The notes: a model not told the origin generated them from the sequence alone. A DNA stretch of 64,000 nt from Rhodococcus sp. SMB37 (GCF_004345605.1 NZ_SLVY01000013.1:1-64000); one strand, 5' to 3'. Counted from the first letter of the stretch, positions 41,114-49,560 are shown. Numbers and translations are program-made.

Positions 41114-42538
41114 GTGTCGGACGGTGGAGCCGGTCCGACCATCTGGGTGCTGGTCTTTGCCGGCACTGTCACGACCCTCATGTCGACGCTGGTGGTGCCC
41201 CTTCTGGGTGAACTGCCGACGATTCTCGGGACCGGTCCGTCCAATGCGTCCTGGGTCGTGACGGTGACATTGCTGTCCGGCGCGATCGCGACTCCGGTGA
41301 CCGGCCGACTCGGCGATATGTACGGGTCGCGCCGGATACTCCTGCTGTGCACGATTCCTCTGATTATGGGGTCGTTCGTGTGTGCGATGTCGTCCACCCT
41401 CGGCCCGATGCTCGTGGGCCGCGCGCTGCAGGGCGCCGGTTTCGGAGTGGTCCCGTTGGGAATCAGCGCGCTACGCGCTGCGGTCCCTCCGGAACGCCTC
41501 GGTTCGTCGATCGCCATGATGAGCGCATCACTCGGGATCGGTGGAGCCCTGGGACTGCCTCTCGCTGGGATCATCATTCAGACCATGAGCTGGCGAATGA
41601 TGTTCTGGGGAGTGGGAATTCTGAGCATCCTGGTTGCAGTTCTCATCGTGTGGATAGTCCCGGACACTCCGGTCTACGGGACTCGCGGCCATTTCGACGT
41701 GTTCGGGGCCGTGGGCGTTTCCATGGCGTTGGTGTGCCTTCTGCTGCCGGTATCCAAGGGTGGTGACTGGGGGTGGGCGAGCCCGATCACCATCGGACTG
41801 TTCGCGTCGGCGGTCGTCATGTTCGTCGTATGGGGATGGTGGGAGTTGCGAACCCGGCATCCCCTGATCGATCTGCGAATATCGGTGGGGCGACCTGTCC
41901 TGGTGACCAACGCGGTCACGACCCTGATCGGCTTCTCCATGTATTTCCAAGCGCTGCTCGTTCCGCAGATACGGCAGCTTCCCGAAACCACCGGATACGG
42001 ACTGGGACAGTCGATGATCATGATGGGACTGTGGAGTGCCCCCGCAGGCCTGGTGATGATGGCCGTTGCACCGCTCGGGGCCCGCCTGACGACAGCGCGT
42101 GGGCCCCGGAGTACTTTGCTAGCAGGATGTCTCATGATGGCGGTTGCCTATGGCTCCTCGGTATTCGCGATGAGCAACACCTGGGGGCTGTTACTGATCA
42201 CCTGCGGCGTTGCCGCGGGAATCGGGTTCGCCTACGGTGCAATACCGACACTGATCATGGGCGCGGTACCTCAGTCCGAAATCTCTTCGGCGAACAGCGT
42301 CAACACACTGTTGCGTTCTGTGGGTGGTACCGCGTCCGCTGCCGTCGCAGGTGTGGTGTTGGCGCAGATGAGCGTCGCGTTCGCGGGGAAGATCATCCCC
42401 AGCGAACAGGGATTCTTGACGGGATTGATGATCGGTGCTGTCACCGCGTCGGTCGCGGCGGCAGTGACCCTCGCCATCCGCTTCCCAGCTTCGGATGACA
42501 CGAATTCGGATGACGTAATGACTACGGCTCGACCATGA
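41114..42538 (+). CDS. MFS transporter, drug:H+ antiporter-2 type
   Basis: About 474 residues, hydrophobic throughout, consistent with 14 transmembrane helices as in DHA2/EmrB-type exporters. The motif-A loop reads GRLGDMYGSRR near residue 60, and GRALQGAGFGVVPLG follows. GTG 41114 is preferred because AAGGG lies 7 bases upstream; GTG 41078 or 41084 are possible. It follows the ABC genes in the same direction after about 40 bases. Efflux of a toxic intermediate or proton-linked uptake are both possible. Confidence 0.83.
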   Translation: MSDGGAGPTIWVLVFAGTVTTLMSTLVVPLLGELPTILGTGPSNASWVVTVTLLSGAIATPVTGRLGDMYGSRRILLLCTIPLIMGSFVCAMSSTLGPMLVGRALQGAGFGVVPLGISALRAAVPPERLGSSIAMMSASLGIGGALGLPLAGIIIQTMSWRMMFWGVGILSILVAVLIVWIVPDTPVYGTRGHFDVFGAVGVSMALVCLLLPVSKGGDWGWASPITIGLFASAVVMFVVWGWWELRTRHPLIDLRISVGRPVLVTNAVTTLIGFSMYFQALLVPQIRQLPETTGYGLGQSMIMMGLWSAPAGLVMMAVAPLGARLTTARGPRSTLLAGCLMMAVAYGSSVFAMSNTWGLLLITCGVAAGIGFAYGAIPTLIMGAVPQSEISSANSVNTLLRSVGGTASAAVAGVVLAQMSVAFAGKIIPSEQGFLTGLMIGAVTASVAAAVTLAIRFPASDDTNSDDVMTTARP

Positions 42539-42551
42539 GGAACGAGGATTG

Positions 42552-43013
42552 ATGACCAGCCAACGACGAGGTACCGCAATCGCGATGTCCGACGACGAGC
42601 GCGACGAGTTCCTGCAGAATCAGCCGGTGTGCCGGGTTGCGACCCTCGGCTCGGGTGGACCCCACCTGAGTGCACTCTGGTACGTCTGGGACGGAAAGGC
42701 GTTGTGGCTCAATTCCCTGGTCCGTAGCCAACGCTGGACCGACATCGATCGCGATGCACGGCTCGCCGTGATCGTCGACGACGGGGGCGCCGACTTCATG
42801 AGCCTTCGCGGTGTGGAACTACGCGGGCGTGCAGCGGTTGTCGGTGAAGCGCCGCGGCGCGGCGACGATGTCGACGAACTCGCCGAACCCGAACGGCTTT
42901 TCGCTGAAAAGTATGCAGGCGGCCGCGCTTTCACCTACGACGGGCGGCATGCGTGGCTGAAGCTCGTGCCGACGAAACTCGTGAGTTGGGATTTCGGCAA
43001 GATGCGCAAGTAA
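42552..43013 (+). CDS. Pyridoxamine 5'-phosphate oxidase-like (FMN/F420-binding) protein
   Basis: 153 residues with a split beta-barrel. RVATLGSGGPHLSALWYVWDG is the flavin-binding opening seen in PPOX-family proteins, and the tail ends in KLVSWDFGKM, characteristic of the actinobacterial F420/FMN-dependent group. ATG 42552 follows GAGG. Last gene of the importer unit; its stop is followed by a convergent hairpin. Reaction unknown. Confidence 0.8.
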   Translation: MTSQRRGTAIAMSDDERDEFLQNQPVCRVATLGSGGPHLSALWYVWDGKALWLNSLVRSQRWTDIDRDARLAVIVDDGGADFMSLRGVELRGRAAVVGEAPRRGDDVDELAEPERLFAEKYAGGRAFTYDGRHAWLKLVPTKLVSWDFGKMRK

Positions 43014-43023
43014 GGCCGGGTGA

Positions 43024-43098
43024 GCGTTGCTCCGGCGTGGCGATGCGCTACCGGAGGCGAGACCGCGGTGTCGTACGGGGGCCGTACCGGAGCAACGC
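43024..43098. terminator. Long stem-loop between convergent genes
   Basis: GCGTTGCTCCGG (43024-43035) is an exact inverted repeat of CCGGAGCAACGC (43087-43098). Within the loop GTACGG-GGG-CCGTAC forms a second hairpin. The whole element fills the gap between genes ending at 43013 and 43100. Confidence 0.55.
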
Positions 43099-43099
43099 G

Positions 43100-43390
43100 T
43101 CAGGCCGAGAGCTTGCTGAGTGGGTGCCGAGGCGAGACGAACTTCGCCCGGTCGCGGTCGGCGACCGACCGGATGTCGATAGCGCCGATCCGCTCGTCGC
43201 AGACCTTGACGAGTTGGTCGAGGATCACCGGGTCGAGCCGATTCCACCGGTCCCGTGTCAGAAGCACGCGTAGCCGGTGGAAGAACTCCGGTGGGGTGAT
43301 GCCGAACTCGACGAAGATGTCTTCGTCGGGACCGCCGTTCCAATGCCTCCACTTCAAGGCGAAGGCCAGCATTGCAGCTTCGTCCCTCAT
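43100..43390 (-). CDS. DUF3263-family protein
   Basis: 96 residues. It matches the actinobacterial DUF3263 pattern: AMLAFALKWRHWNGGPDEDIF, then FGITPPEFFHRLRVLL, a short helical domain related to small DNA-binding folds. ATG 43390 has an excellent GGAGGAGG. It lies 35 bases after the acyl-CoA ligase stop, at the end of the minus operon. Function not known; a regulatory role is possible. Confidence 0.8.
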   Translation of the reverse strand: MRDEAAMLAFALKWRHWNGGPDEDIFVEFGITPPEFFHRLRVLLTRDRWNRLDPVILDQLVKVCDERIGAIDIRSVADRDRAKFVSPRHPLSKLSA

Positions 43391-43425
43391 CGTGCCTCCT
43401 CCTGTAGTGCGGTGGGTGATTCGAC

Positions 43426-44853
43426 CTACCGCAGTTGGTCTTTCATGACTTTTCCGGTGGCGCCCAGTGGTAGCGCATCGAGATACTCGACGAAGCGGGG
43501 CGCCTTGAACCCCGCCATGCGGTCGCGGCTCCATGCGATGAGGTCGTCGGCCGGTATCGGATTGCTCGAGACGACGAATGCCTTGCCCACCTGGCCGAGC
43601 CGGTCGTCGGGAACACCGATCACGGCGACCTGGTCGACGGCAGGGTGTTCGAGCAGGAAGCCCTCGATCTCGGCGGGGTAGGCGTTGAAACCACCGACGA
43701 TGAACATGTCCTTCTTGCGGCCGACGATGCAGAGCCGCCCTTCGTCGTCGAGCGTGCCGAGGTCGCCGGTGTGCAGCCAACCGTCGTCGTCGATCGCCTC
43801 CGCGGTGCCCTCTGGATCGTCGAGATAGCCTTGCATGACGTTGTAGCCGCGGATGAGCACTTCGCTGTCGTCGGCGATGCGGATCTCGATGCCGTCGCAG
43901 GCCTTGCCGACCGTGGTGGCGATCTGTTCGAATGTGTCGCCGCGACGCGACGCGGTTGCCGTTCCACCTTCACTCAGGCCGTATCCGGTCATGATCGTCT
44001 CGAACGGCAACTCCTTGCTGATCCGCCGGATGAGCTCGACCGGAATATCGGCAGAGCCCGTGACAGCGGCGCGCAGAGACGAGATGTCGTGTGTGGTCGG
44101 GGAGGTAAGCAACGACTGGTAGAGGGTCGGGGGGCCGGGGAGCATCGTGACCTTCTCACGTTCGACGAGTTCGAGCACTCGGTCGACGTCGAGTACGGGT
44201 ATCGGCAGGACCGTGGCGCCGCGGATCATCGAGGCGATCAGTCCGGCCTTGTAGCCGAACATGTGGAAGAAGGGATTGACGATCATGTAGCGGTCGCCTT
44301 GGCGGAGGTCGGCGAGATCGCACCATTCCGAGAACATTCGCAGGGTCTGCTTGTGGTTCATCATGACGCCCTTCGGGCGGCCCGTGGTGCCCGAGGTGTA
44401 CATGATGTCGGCGATATCGTCGGCCCGCACACTCACTTCGAACGGCTCTCCGCTGGAGAGGAAGTCGGACTTCAGATCGAACACCGGGACGGGTTCGGTG
44501 ACCGTGAAGTCCTGGCCGAGGAAACCCTTCTCGACGAGTACGGCCTTCGCTCCGCTTCGGCGGATGATGTCGGCGGCCTCGTCCTCCCGGTAGCGGGTAT
44601 TGATCGGGACGAGGACTCCGCCGGCAGTGAGCAGGCCGAACGCGGCGATCGCCCATTCGGCCGAGTTGGGGCCCCAGATCGCCACCCGATCGCCCTTGCG
44701 GATGCCGGCGTCGGCGAAAGCGCCGGCGGCTCGACGTATCCGGTCGGTGAGATCGGTGAAGGTGATCCGGAGGTCCCCGTCGACGACCGCTTCGGCATCG
44801 CCGAAGCGGTCGCCTGAACTCAGGACCATCTCGGGGATGGTCTGCCAGTTCAT
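43426..44853 (-). CDS. Acyl-CoA ligase (AMP-binding, FadD3-like)
   Basis: 475 residues of the ANL superfamily. MYTSGTTGRPKGVM is the P-loop (about 158-172), GYGLSEGG and HTGDLGTLDDEGRLCIVGRKKDM follow, and the adenylation Lys is in GATGKVMKDQLR at the end. In general shape it resembles FadD3, the CoA ligase for bicyclic steroid remnants, but that is not a certain assignment. ATG 44853 overlaps the amidohydrolase stop by 4 bases. Confidence 0.9.
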   Translation of the reverse strand: MNWQTIPEMVLSSGDRFGDAEAVVDGDLRITFTDLTDRIRRAAGAFADAGIRKGDRVAIWGPNSAEWAIAAFGLLTAGGVLVPINTRYREDEAADIIRRSGAKAVLVEKGFLGQDFTVTEPVPVFDLKSDFLSSGEPFEVSVRADDIADIMYTSGTTGRPKGVMMNHKQTLRMFSEWCDLADLRQGDRYMIVNPFFHMFGYKAGLIASMIRGATVLPIPVLDVDRVLELVEREKVTMLPGPPTLYQSLLTSPTTHDISSLRAAVTGSADIPVELIRRISKELPFETIMTGYGLSEGGTATASRRGDTFEQIATTVGKACDGIEIRIADDSEVLIRGYNVMQGYLDDPEGTAEAIDDDGWLHTGDLGTLDDEGRLCIVGRKKDMFIVGGFNAYPAEIEGFLLEHPAVDQVAVIGVPDDRLGQVGKAFVVSSNPIPADDLIAWSRDRMAGFKAPRFVEYLDALPLGATGKVMKDQLR

Positions 44854-46031
44854 ACCTTCAGGAGCCTTGCAAGGTTGCCACCCATGACCAGCTTCTGATC
44901 CTCGAACGGGAGGTGCTGGATGTGGTCGATGTACGTGGTCGGTTCGGCGAGCCCTTCGGGGTGTGGGTAGTCGGACCCGAACAGCACGCGTTCCGCACCG
45001 ATGAGGGCGGTCAGCTTGCTGAAGTCCTCTTCCCAGAACGGGCTGACATGGATGCTCTTCTTGATGGCAGCGACCGGGTCCTGCATGCCGAAGCCCTCGG
45101 GTGCCTTCTTGAAGGTGTCTTCGAGGGTCTGGAGCACGTGCGGGAGCCAGGATGCGCCGTTCTCGATGACCGCGATCCGCAGTTCGGGGAAACGGAAGAG
45201 CGCACCGTGGCACACCCAGGAGCAGACCGCGTCCTGGATCGGGCGCCACTCGCTGACCATGCGGAACGCGTTCGTCACGAACGGGAGCATTTCCGCGCCC
45301 GTGCCGTCCCACTCCTGGTTGTAGCGGGCGTAACCGCTGTCGGAGGAGTGCTGGGTGACCAGGACGTCGAGTTCGACGACACGCTTCCAGAACGGGTCGA
45401 ACTCGGGGAGCGCGAACGACCGCGGTCCCTTGAATCCGGGCACCGGTGCTGGGCGCACGAGGATGGCCTTTGCGCCACGCTCGACACACCACTCGAGCTC
45501 TTCGATCGCCTTCTCGACGATCGGGAGGCTGATGACGGGAACGGTGAAGATACGTTCCTTGTAGTTGAATCCCCAGGTCTCGTACAACCACTGGTTGAGC
45601 GAGTGGACGACCGCGTGGATCAGATCCGGATCGTCGCGCATGCGCTCTTCGACGAGGCTGGCGAGCGTCGGGAACATCAGGGTGCGCTCGATCTGGAGCT
45701 CGTCCATCAGCTCGAGACGTGCGGCCGGCTCGCGGAAGGCCGGGATCGACTTCATCGGCTTGCCGAAGATCTCCCGCTTGCTCTTGCCTTCGGGGTTGCC
45801 GTTCTTGAAGTAATCCTCCATTGCACCTGGTCGGGCGACGACCTCGAAGGTGGGGTTGGGGATGTACTCGCTGATCTGGTTGCGGATCGCGATCTTGGTA
45901 CGGCCTTCGACCTGAACGTACTTGATCGCACCCTTGTACTTGTCCGGGAGGAACTTCGTCAGCGCCTCTTCGGTCTCGTACAAGTGGTTGTCCGCGTCGA
46001 ACAGCTGGTACGGCAAGTCTTTCGCTGTCAT
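44850..46031 (-). CDS. Amidohydrolase-family metal-dependent hydrolase
   Basis: 393 residues of the amidohydrolase 2 group (TIM barrel). Metal-binding segments are DADNHLYE at the N-terminus (about 13-20), His in the CHGALFRFPELRIAV region and FGSDYPHPEG near residue 355. Proteins of this type, including decarboxylases and C-C bond hydrolases, are common in actinobacterial CoA-pathway clusters. ATG 46031, GAGCA upstream. The upstream operator at 46056 suggests that it can be transcribed from its own promoter within the operon. Confidence 0.87.
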   Translation of the reverse strand: MTAKDLPYQLFDADNHLYETEEALTKFLPDKYKGAIKYVQVEGRTKIAIRNQISEYIPNPTFEVVARPGAMEDYFKNGNPEGKSKREIFGKPMKSIPAFREPAARLELMDELQIERTLMFPTLASLVEERMRDDPDLIHAVVHSLNQWLYETWGFNYKERIFTVPVISLPIVEKAIEELEWCVERGAKAILVRPAPVPGFKGPRSFALPEFDPFWKRVVELDVLVTQHSSDSGYARYNQEWDGTGAEMLPFVTNAFRMVSEWRPIQDAVCSWVCHGALFRFPELRIAVIENGASWLPHVLQTLEDTFKKAPEGFGMQDPVAAIKKSIHVSPFWEEDFSKLTALIGAERVLFGSDYPHPEGLAEPTTYIDHIQHLPFEDQKLVMGGNLARLLKV

Positions 46032-46055
46032 CAGAAATGCTCCTTCTCTCGTTGT

Positions 46056-46070
46056 GAGAATACTATTCTC
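46056..46070. promoter_or_regulatory. Operator palindrome, GAGAAT family (site E, perfect)
   Basis: GAGAATA-C-TATTCTC is a perfect inverted repeat with 7-base arms and defines the motif. It lies 25 bases upstream of the amidohydrolase start and overlaps the TAG stop codon (46063-46065) of the upstream acyl-CoA ligase. Confidence 0.7.
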
Positions 46071-47613
46071 TTCCGATGCGTGCCGCAATATCCTTTCGAA
46101 CCAAGAACTTCTGGATCTTGCCGCTTGCGGTGCGGGGGAAGTCTGTGACTTCGTGCAGCTCCTCGGGCCACTTCTGCTTCGCGACTCCAGCCTGGGCGAA
46201 GTGCGTCCGTATGTCGCCGAGGGTGGGCAGGGTGTGTCCCGGGTGCAGCCGAAGGACCGCCGCGGCGTGCTCGCCGAGTCTCTCGTCGGGAGCAGAGACG
46301 ACTGCGGCTTCCGCGACCGACGGGAGTGCGAGCAGAACCTCCTCCACTTCGAGGGCGCTGATGTTCTCCCCACCGCGGATGATGAAGTCGGCCTTGCGGT
46401 CGGTGATGGTGAGATAGCCATCGTCGTCGAGCACTCCGATGTCACCGGTGTGGTACCAGCCCTCGTCGTCGAACGCCTTCGCGGTCAGTGCGGGATCGGT
46501 GTAGCCGGCACACAGGTCCGGTCCGCGGCTGAGGATCTCGCCGTCGTCGGTCAGCCGGATCTCCACGCCGGGTGTCGGGTTGCCGTCGGTGTAGAGCCGC
46601 TTGTCCTCGGGATCGGTCGACAACGAGCTCGTGATCGACGGGTGTTCGGTGCTGCCGTACGCGCGGAAGACCGTGATGCCGTAGTCGGCGAGCCGGCGGG
46701 TCACCGCCGCCGGAACCGTGGATCCGCCGAGTCCCGCGTACTTCATGAACGGGATGTGCCGCTCGGGGGAGAAGTCGGGATGGTCGACGAGGCTCGTCAT
46801 GAAGTAGGTGGCACCGCCGCCCACCACGAGCGCGTCGCTCTCCATGAGTTCGAGCGCACGCTGAGGATTCCACACGTCCAGCAGATTGATCGGGCTACCG
46901 TCGAGGATCGGGATGAGGAAGGCATTGACCATGCCGATGAAGTGGCCGACCGGCGCGGCCGTCAGCTGCTTGCCGCGGTCGGCCGGGTAGCGCGCGGCGA
47001 GCTGCCGGGTCTCGCATCCGATCGTGCGGTGGCTGTGGATCACGCCCTTGGGATTGCTCGTGGTGCCGGACGTGAACGCCAGCAGGGCGGGACCGGCCGT
47101 GTCGGCGGGCAACACGCCCTCGAACGGTTCGTCGTCGAGCAGGTTCTCGAACGAATCCTGCCCCACGACACCGACGATCGGGATGTCGGCGCAGAGGTCG
47201 GGCTGGAACTCCATGTTGCCGAAGCGCTCCGCGCTCACGAACGCCTTCGGTTTCGCCTCGCCCAGGATGTAGGAGAGTTCCCTGCGTCCGTAGAAGTGGA
47301 CGATCGGCACGATTGCGGCGCCGAGGAACGACGAGGCCCAGAAGACCGCCGCGGCCTCCATCCAGTTGGGGAGCTGGAACGCGACCGTGTCGCCTGGACC
47401 CACGCCGCGCTTGTGCAGACCGGACGCGAGACGCCGCGCCACGAGGTCGACGTCGGCGAACGTTCCCTCCCAAGGTCGTACGTCGGAGAAGACCCGGAAC
47501 TCTGCGTCCGGAGCGGACTTCAGGCCTCGAGCCAGAAGGTCGCCGAGTGTGTCGCGCGTCCACCACCCTTCGTTTTCGTAGCGTTCGACAAGCTCGGGGG
47601 GTATCTGCCGCAT
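46063..47613 (-). CDS. Acyl-CoA synthetase (AMP-binding)
   Basis: 516 residues. LAFTSGTTSNPKGVIHSH is the P-loop (about residues 178-195), then YGSTEHPS, HTGDIGVLDDDGYLTITDRK and TASGKIQKFLVRK with the catalytic Lys. It activates an organic acid to CoA ester. ATG 47613 has an in-frame TGA 18 bases upstream, so the start is well fixed; TGGAG lies 8 bases before it, inside the first of three tandem repeats. First gene of a four-gene minus operon. Confidence 0.9.
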   Translation of the reverse strand: MRQIPPELVERYENEGWWTRDTLGDLLARGLKSAPDAEFRVFSDVRPWEGTFADVDLVARRLASGLHKRGVGPGDTVAFQLPNWMEAAAVFWASSFLGAAIVPIVHFYGRRELSYILGEAKPKAFVSAERFGNMEFQPDLCADIPIVGVVGQDSFENLLDDEPFEGVLPADTAGPALLAFTSGTTSNPKGVIHSHRTIGCETRQLAARYPADRGKQLTAAPVGHFIGMVNAFLIPILDGSPINLLDVWNPQRALELMESDALVVGGGATYFMTSLVDHPDFSPERHIPFMKYAGLGGSTVPAAVTRRLADYGITVFRAYGSTEHPSITSSLSTDPEDKRLYTDGNPTPGVEIRLTDDGEILSRGPDLCAGYTDPALTAKAFDDEGWYHTGDIGVLDDDGYLTITDRKADFIIRGGENISALEVEEVLLALPSVAEAAVVSAPDERLGEHAAAVLRLHPGHTLPTLGDIRTHFAQAGVAKQKWPEELHEVTDFPRTASGKIQKFLVRKDIAARIGRE

Positions 47614-47615
47614 CT

Positions 47616-47688
47616 GTTGCGCTCCAGGTAGTCAGGAGCGTTGCGCTCCAGGGGATCAGGAGCGTCGCGCTCCAGGTGGTCACGGAGC
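47616..47688. repeat. Three tandem 24-25 bp repeats, each a hairpin, in the leader of the acyl-CoA synthetase
   Basis: Units start at 47616, 47640 and 47664, each beginning GTTGCGCTCCAGG or GTCGCGCTCCAGG and ending with a GGAGC element. The GCTCC and GGAGC of each unit can pair, giving three consecutive small hairpins. They sit directly upstream of the ATG at 47613 and supply its ribosome-binding sequence. The third unit has one extra base. Confidence 0.7.
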
Positions 47689-47744
47689 CGCGCCGAGGTA
47701 CACCGCGGCGTCGGCGGAGTTCCTGCCGGCCTTCACCGGCATAT

Positions 47745-47759
47745 GAGCATGTTATTCTC
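47745..47759. promoter_or_regulatory. Operator palindrome, GAGAAT family (site F)
   Basis: GAGCATGTTATTCTC matches 12 of 14 positions of GAGAATA-N-TATTCTC. It is 41 bases before the ATG of the hydratase at 47800 and 132 bases upstream of the divergent synthetase start at 47613. Confidence 0.55.
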
Positions 47760-47799
47760 TCGAAACAAGAATTCCAATATCACCTGGGAGAATTACCCT

Positions 47800-48516
47800 A
47801 TGGTCGAGCTCGAACTGGACGAGGGACTCGCGGTCCTGACGATCGATCGTCCGCAGGCGCGCAACGCGATTTCGCTCGAGACGATGGATCGTCTCGATGA
47901 GACGCTCGACAAGGTGGGCGATGCTCGCGTGCTGGCCATCACCGGCGCCGGCGACCGTGCGTTCGTGTCCGGGGGCGACCTCAAGGAGCTGGCCAAGCTG
48001 CGGACGGTGGACGAGGCCGCGGGCATGGCACGGCGCATGCGGACGATCTGCGACCGGATCGCTGCCTTCCCGGGGCCCGTGGTCGCGGCACTCAACGGCC
48101 ATGCACTCGGAGGCGGCGCGGAGTTCGCCGTGTCGGCCGACATCCGCATCGCAGCCGACGACATCAAGATCGGATTCAATCAGGTCTCGCTCGCGATCAT
48201 GCCCGCGTGGGGTGGAGCGGAGCGGCTCGCTGCACTCGTGGGTCGGGGGAAGGCGCTCATGCTCGCAGGTTCCGGCGCGATCCTCGGTGTCGAGGAAGCT
48301 CATCGTGTCGGTCTCGTCGATCAGGTGCTGCCGCGTGATACGTTCGACGAGGGCTGGCGGTTGCTCGCGCGCTCACTCGTCAACGAATCCTCAGGGTCGA
48401 TCAAGCGCGTCCTGTCCGGCGCGACGCCGGAAGAAGCGATCGATGCGTTCGCGCAACTGTGGGTTGCCGATGCTCATTGGGAGGCTGCCGACAAGGTGAT
48501 GAACCGGGGGAAGTGA
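47800..48516 (+). CDS. Enoyl-CoA hydratase/isomerase family protein
   Basis: 238 residues, crotonase fold. FVSGGDLKEL and AALNGHALGGGAEFAVSAD form the oxyanion hole. The segment that normally carries the first catalytic Glu (QPE) reads FNQVSLAIMPAWGG, with Gln or Val at that place, so a true hydratase role is uncertain and isomerase or other crotonase chemistry is possible. ATG 47800 follows GGGAG. It is transcribed alone, divergent from the acyl-CoA synthetase operon. Confidence 0.84.
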   Translation: MVELELDEGLAVLTIDRPQARNAISLETMDRLDETLDKVGDARVLAITGAGDRAFVSGGDLKELAKLRTVDEAAGMARRMRTICDRIAAFPGPVVAALNGHALGGGAEFAVSADIRIAADDIKIGFNQVSLAIMPAWGGAERLAALVGRGKALMLAGSGAILGVEEAHRVGLVDQVLPRDTFDEGWRLLARSLVNESSGSIKRVLSGATPEEAIDAFAQLWVADAHWEAADKVMNRGK

Positions 48517-48620
48517 CCTTGTAGGTCCGTGAACCCGGACACATTTTCGAGCGGCGCCGTCGGAATGCCTGATCCCCCCTGATGTGCGTGTGACTCGTGT
48601 GGGGCAATTTCGGACATTCC

Positions 48621-48642
48621 GTCTACTCACGCGTGAGTAGAC
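48621..48642. promoter_or_regulatory. Perfect 22-bp palindrome upstream of M23 peptidase
   Basis: GTCTACTCACG is followed at once by its exact reverse complement. It lies in the 222-base gap between the hydratase (ends 48516) and the peptidase (48739). It could be a dimeric regulator site. In the same gap GTAAC-N6-GTTAC (48696-48711) forms a second inverted repeat, and GTCCG/CGGAC near 48526-48546 with TTTT may be a weak terminator. No gene is seen. Confidence 0.55.
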
Positions 48643-48738
48643 GTCAAATCGACACGCCGTAGATAAACGCGAAACACGTACTCTGTGATGGATTCGTAAC
48701 CCTTTCGTTACCGAGAGGCCACTCAGAGGAACGCCGCT

Positions 48739-49539
48739 TTGTCTTACACAGCCGAGAATTCTGCTTCGACCGTCATGCCCCGACGCCGACCCGCCGCCGC
48801 GCGTATCGGGAGGTGGATGTCGGTGGTCCTCGTTACCGGGGCCGTCACGGCGGCCGGAACGACGGCTGCCAACGCCACAGACACCACCGCCGGCACGTCG
48901 GCCCGCACACAGGCCGGGCTCTCGTGGACGGGGAGCAGCGAAGCGCTGTCCACGGCGCCGCAGGTACTGTCCATCCCCGGGGTCGACGCCTCGAGCTACG
49001 CGGAGAAGCTGCGCAAGGCCACCGAACGCGAACAGCAGCGCATCGCCGAAGCGGCAGCGGCTCATCAGGCCGAGCTGGACCACATTGCGCGGGAGGCGGC
49101 GGAGCAGGCCGCGCGCGAGGAGGCCGCGCGTCGCCCGGCATCGGTTTTCCCGGCCGCCGGCGTCTTCACCTCCGGCTACGGTGCCCGGTGGGGAACCAAC
49201 CACAACGGCATCGACATCGCCAATTCCATCGGCACACCGATCCTCGCCGTCACCAACGGTCACGTGATCGAGACCGGCCCCGCTTCGGGATTCGGCCTGT
49301 GGGTCCGCGTACAGCAGGACGACGGCACCGTCGGCGTCTACGGCCATGTCGACCAGTCGTTGGTATCGGTCGGCCAGCAGGTCAGTGCAGGCGACCAGAT
49401 CGCCACGATGGGCAATCGTGGACAGTCCACCGGACCGCACCTGCACTACGAGGTTCACCTCGCCGATGGCACCAAGATCGACCCGCTTCCGTGGCTCGCC
49501 GACCGCGGCATCCCGGTCCCCGGCGCCCACCGGTCGTAG
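48739..49539 (+). CDS. M23-family (LytM-type) peptidoglycan endopeptidase, secreted
   Basis: 266 residues. An Arg-rich N-terminus plus hydrophobic stretch (about 27-45) ending ANA-T suggests a signal peptide. A short coiled-coil segment (about 85-132, many A, E, Q, R) precedes the M23 domain. Zinc ligands are His155 and Asp159 in HNGIDIAN and His236 in GPHLHYEV, with His203 in YGHVDQ; all are present, so the enzyme should be active. TTG 48739 follows AGAGGAA. It ends at a strong shared terminator. Confidence 0.9.
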   Translation: MSYTAENSASTVMPRRRPAAARIGRWMSVVLVTGAVTAAGTTAANATDTTAGTSARTQAGLSWTGSSEALSTAPQVLSIPGVDASSYAEKLRKATEREQQRIAEAAAAHQAELDHIAREAAEQAAREEAARRPASVFPAAGVFTSGYGARWGTNHNGIDIANSIGTPILAVTNGHVIETGPASGFGLWVRVQQDDGTVGVYGHVDQSLVSVGQQVSAGDQIATMGNRGQSTGPHLHYEVHLADGTKIDPLPWLADRGIPVPGAHRS

Positions 49540-49560
49540 GACGGTCCCCGGCCGAGACGA

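Noticed and set aside
47616-47688. CRISPR-like array
   Set aside because: The three units are directly adjacent with no spacers between them, there are only three, and no cas genes lie nearby. They are leader repeats.
48517-48738. Cyclic di-AMP riboswitch upstream of the M23 peptidase
   Set aside because: Such riboswitches precede some actinobacterial wall hydrolases, but I could not find the conserved core in these 222 bases.
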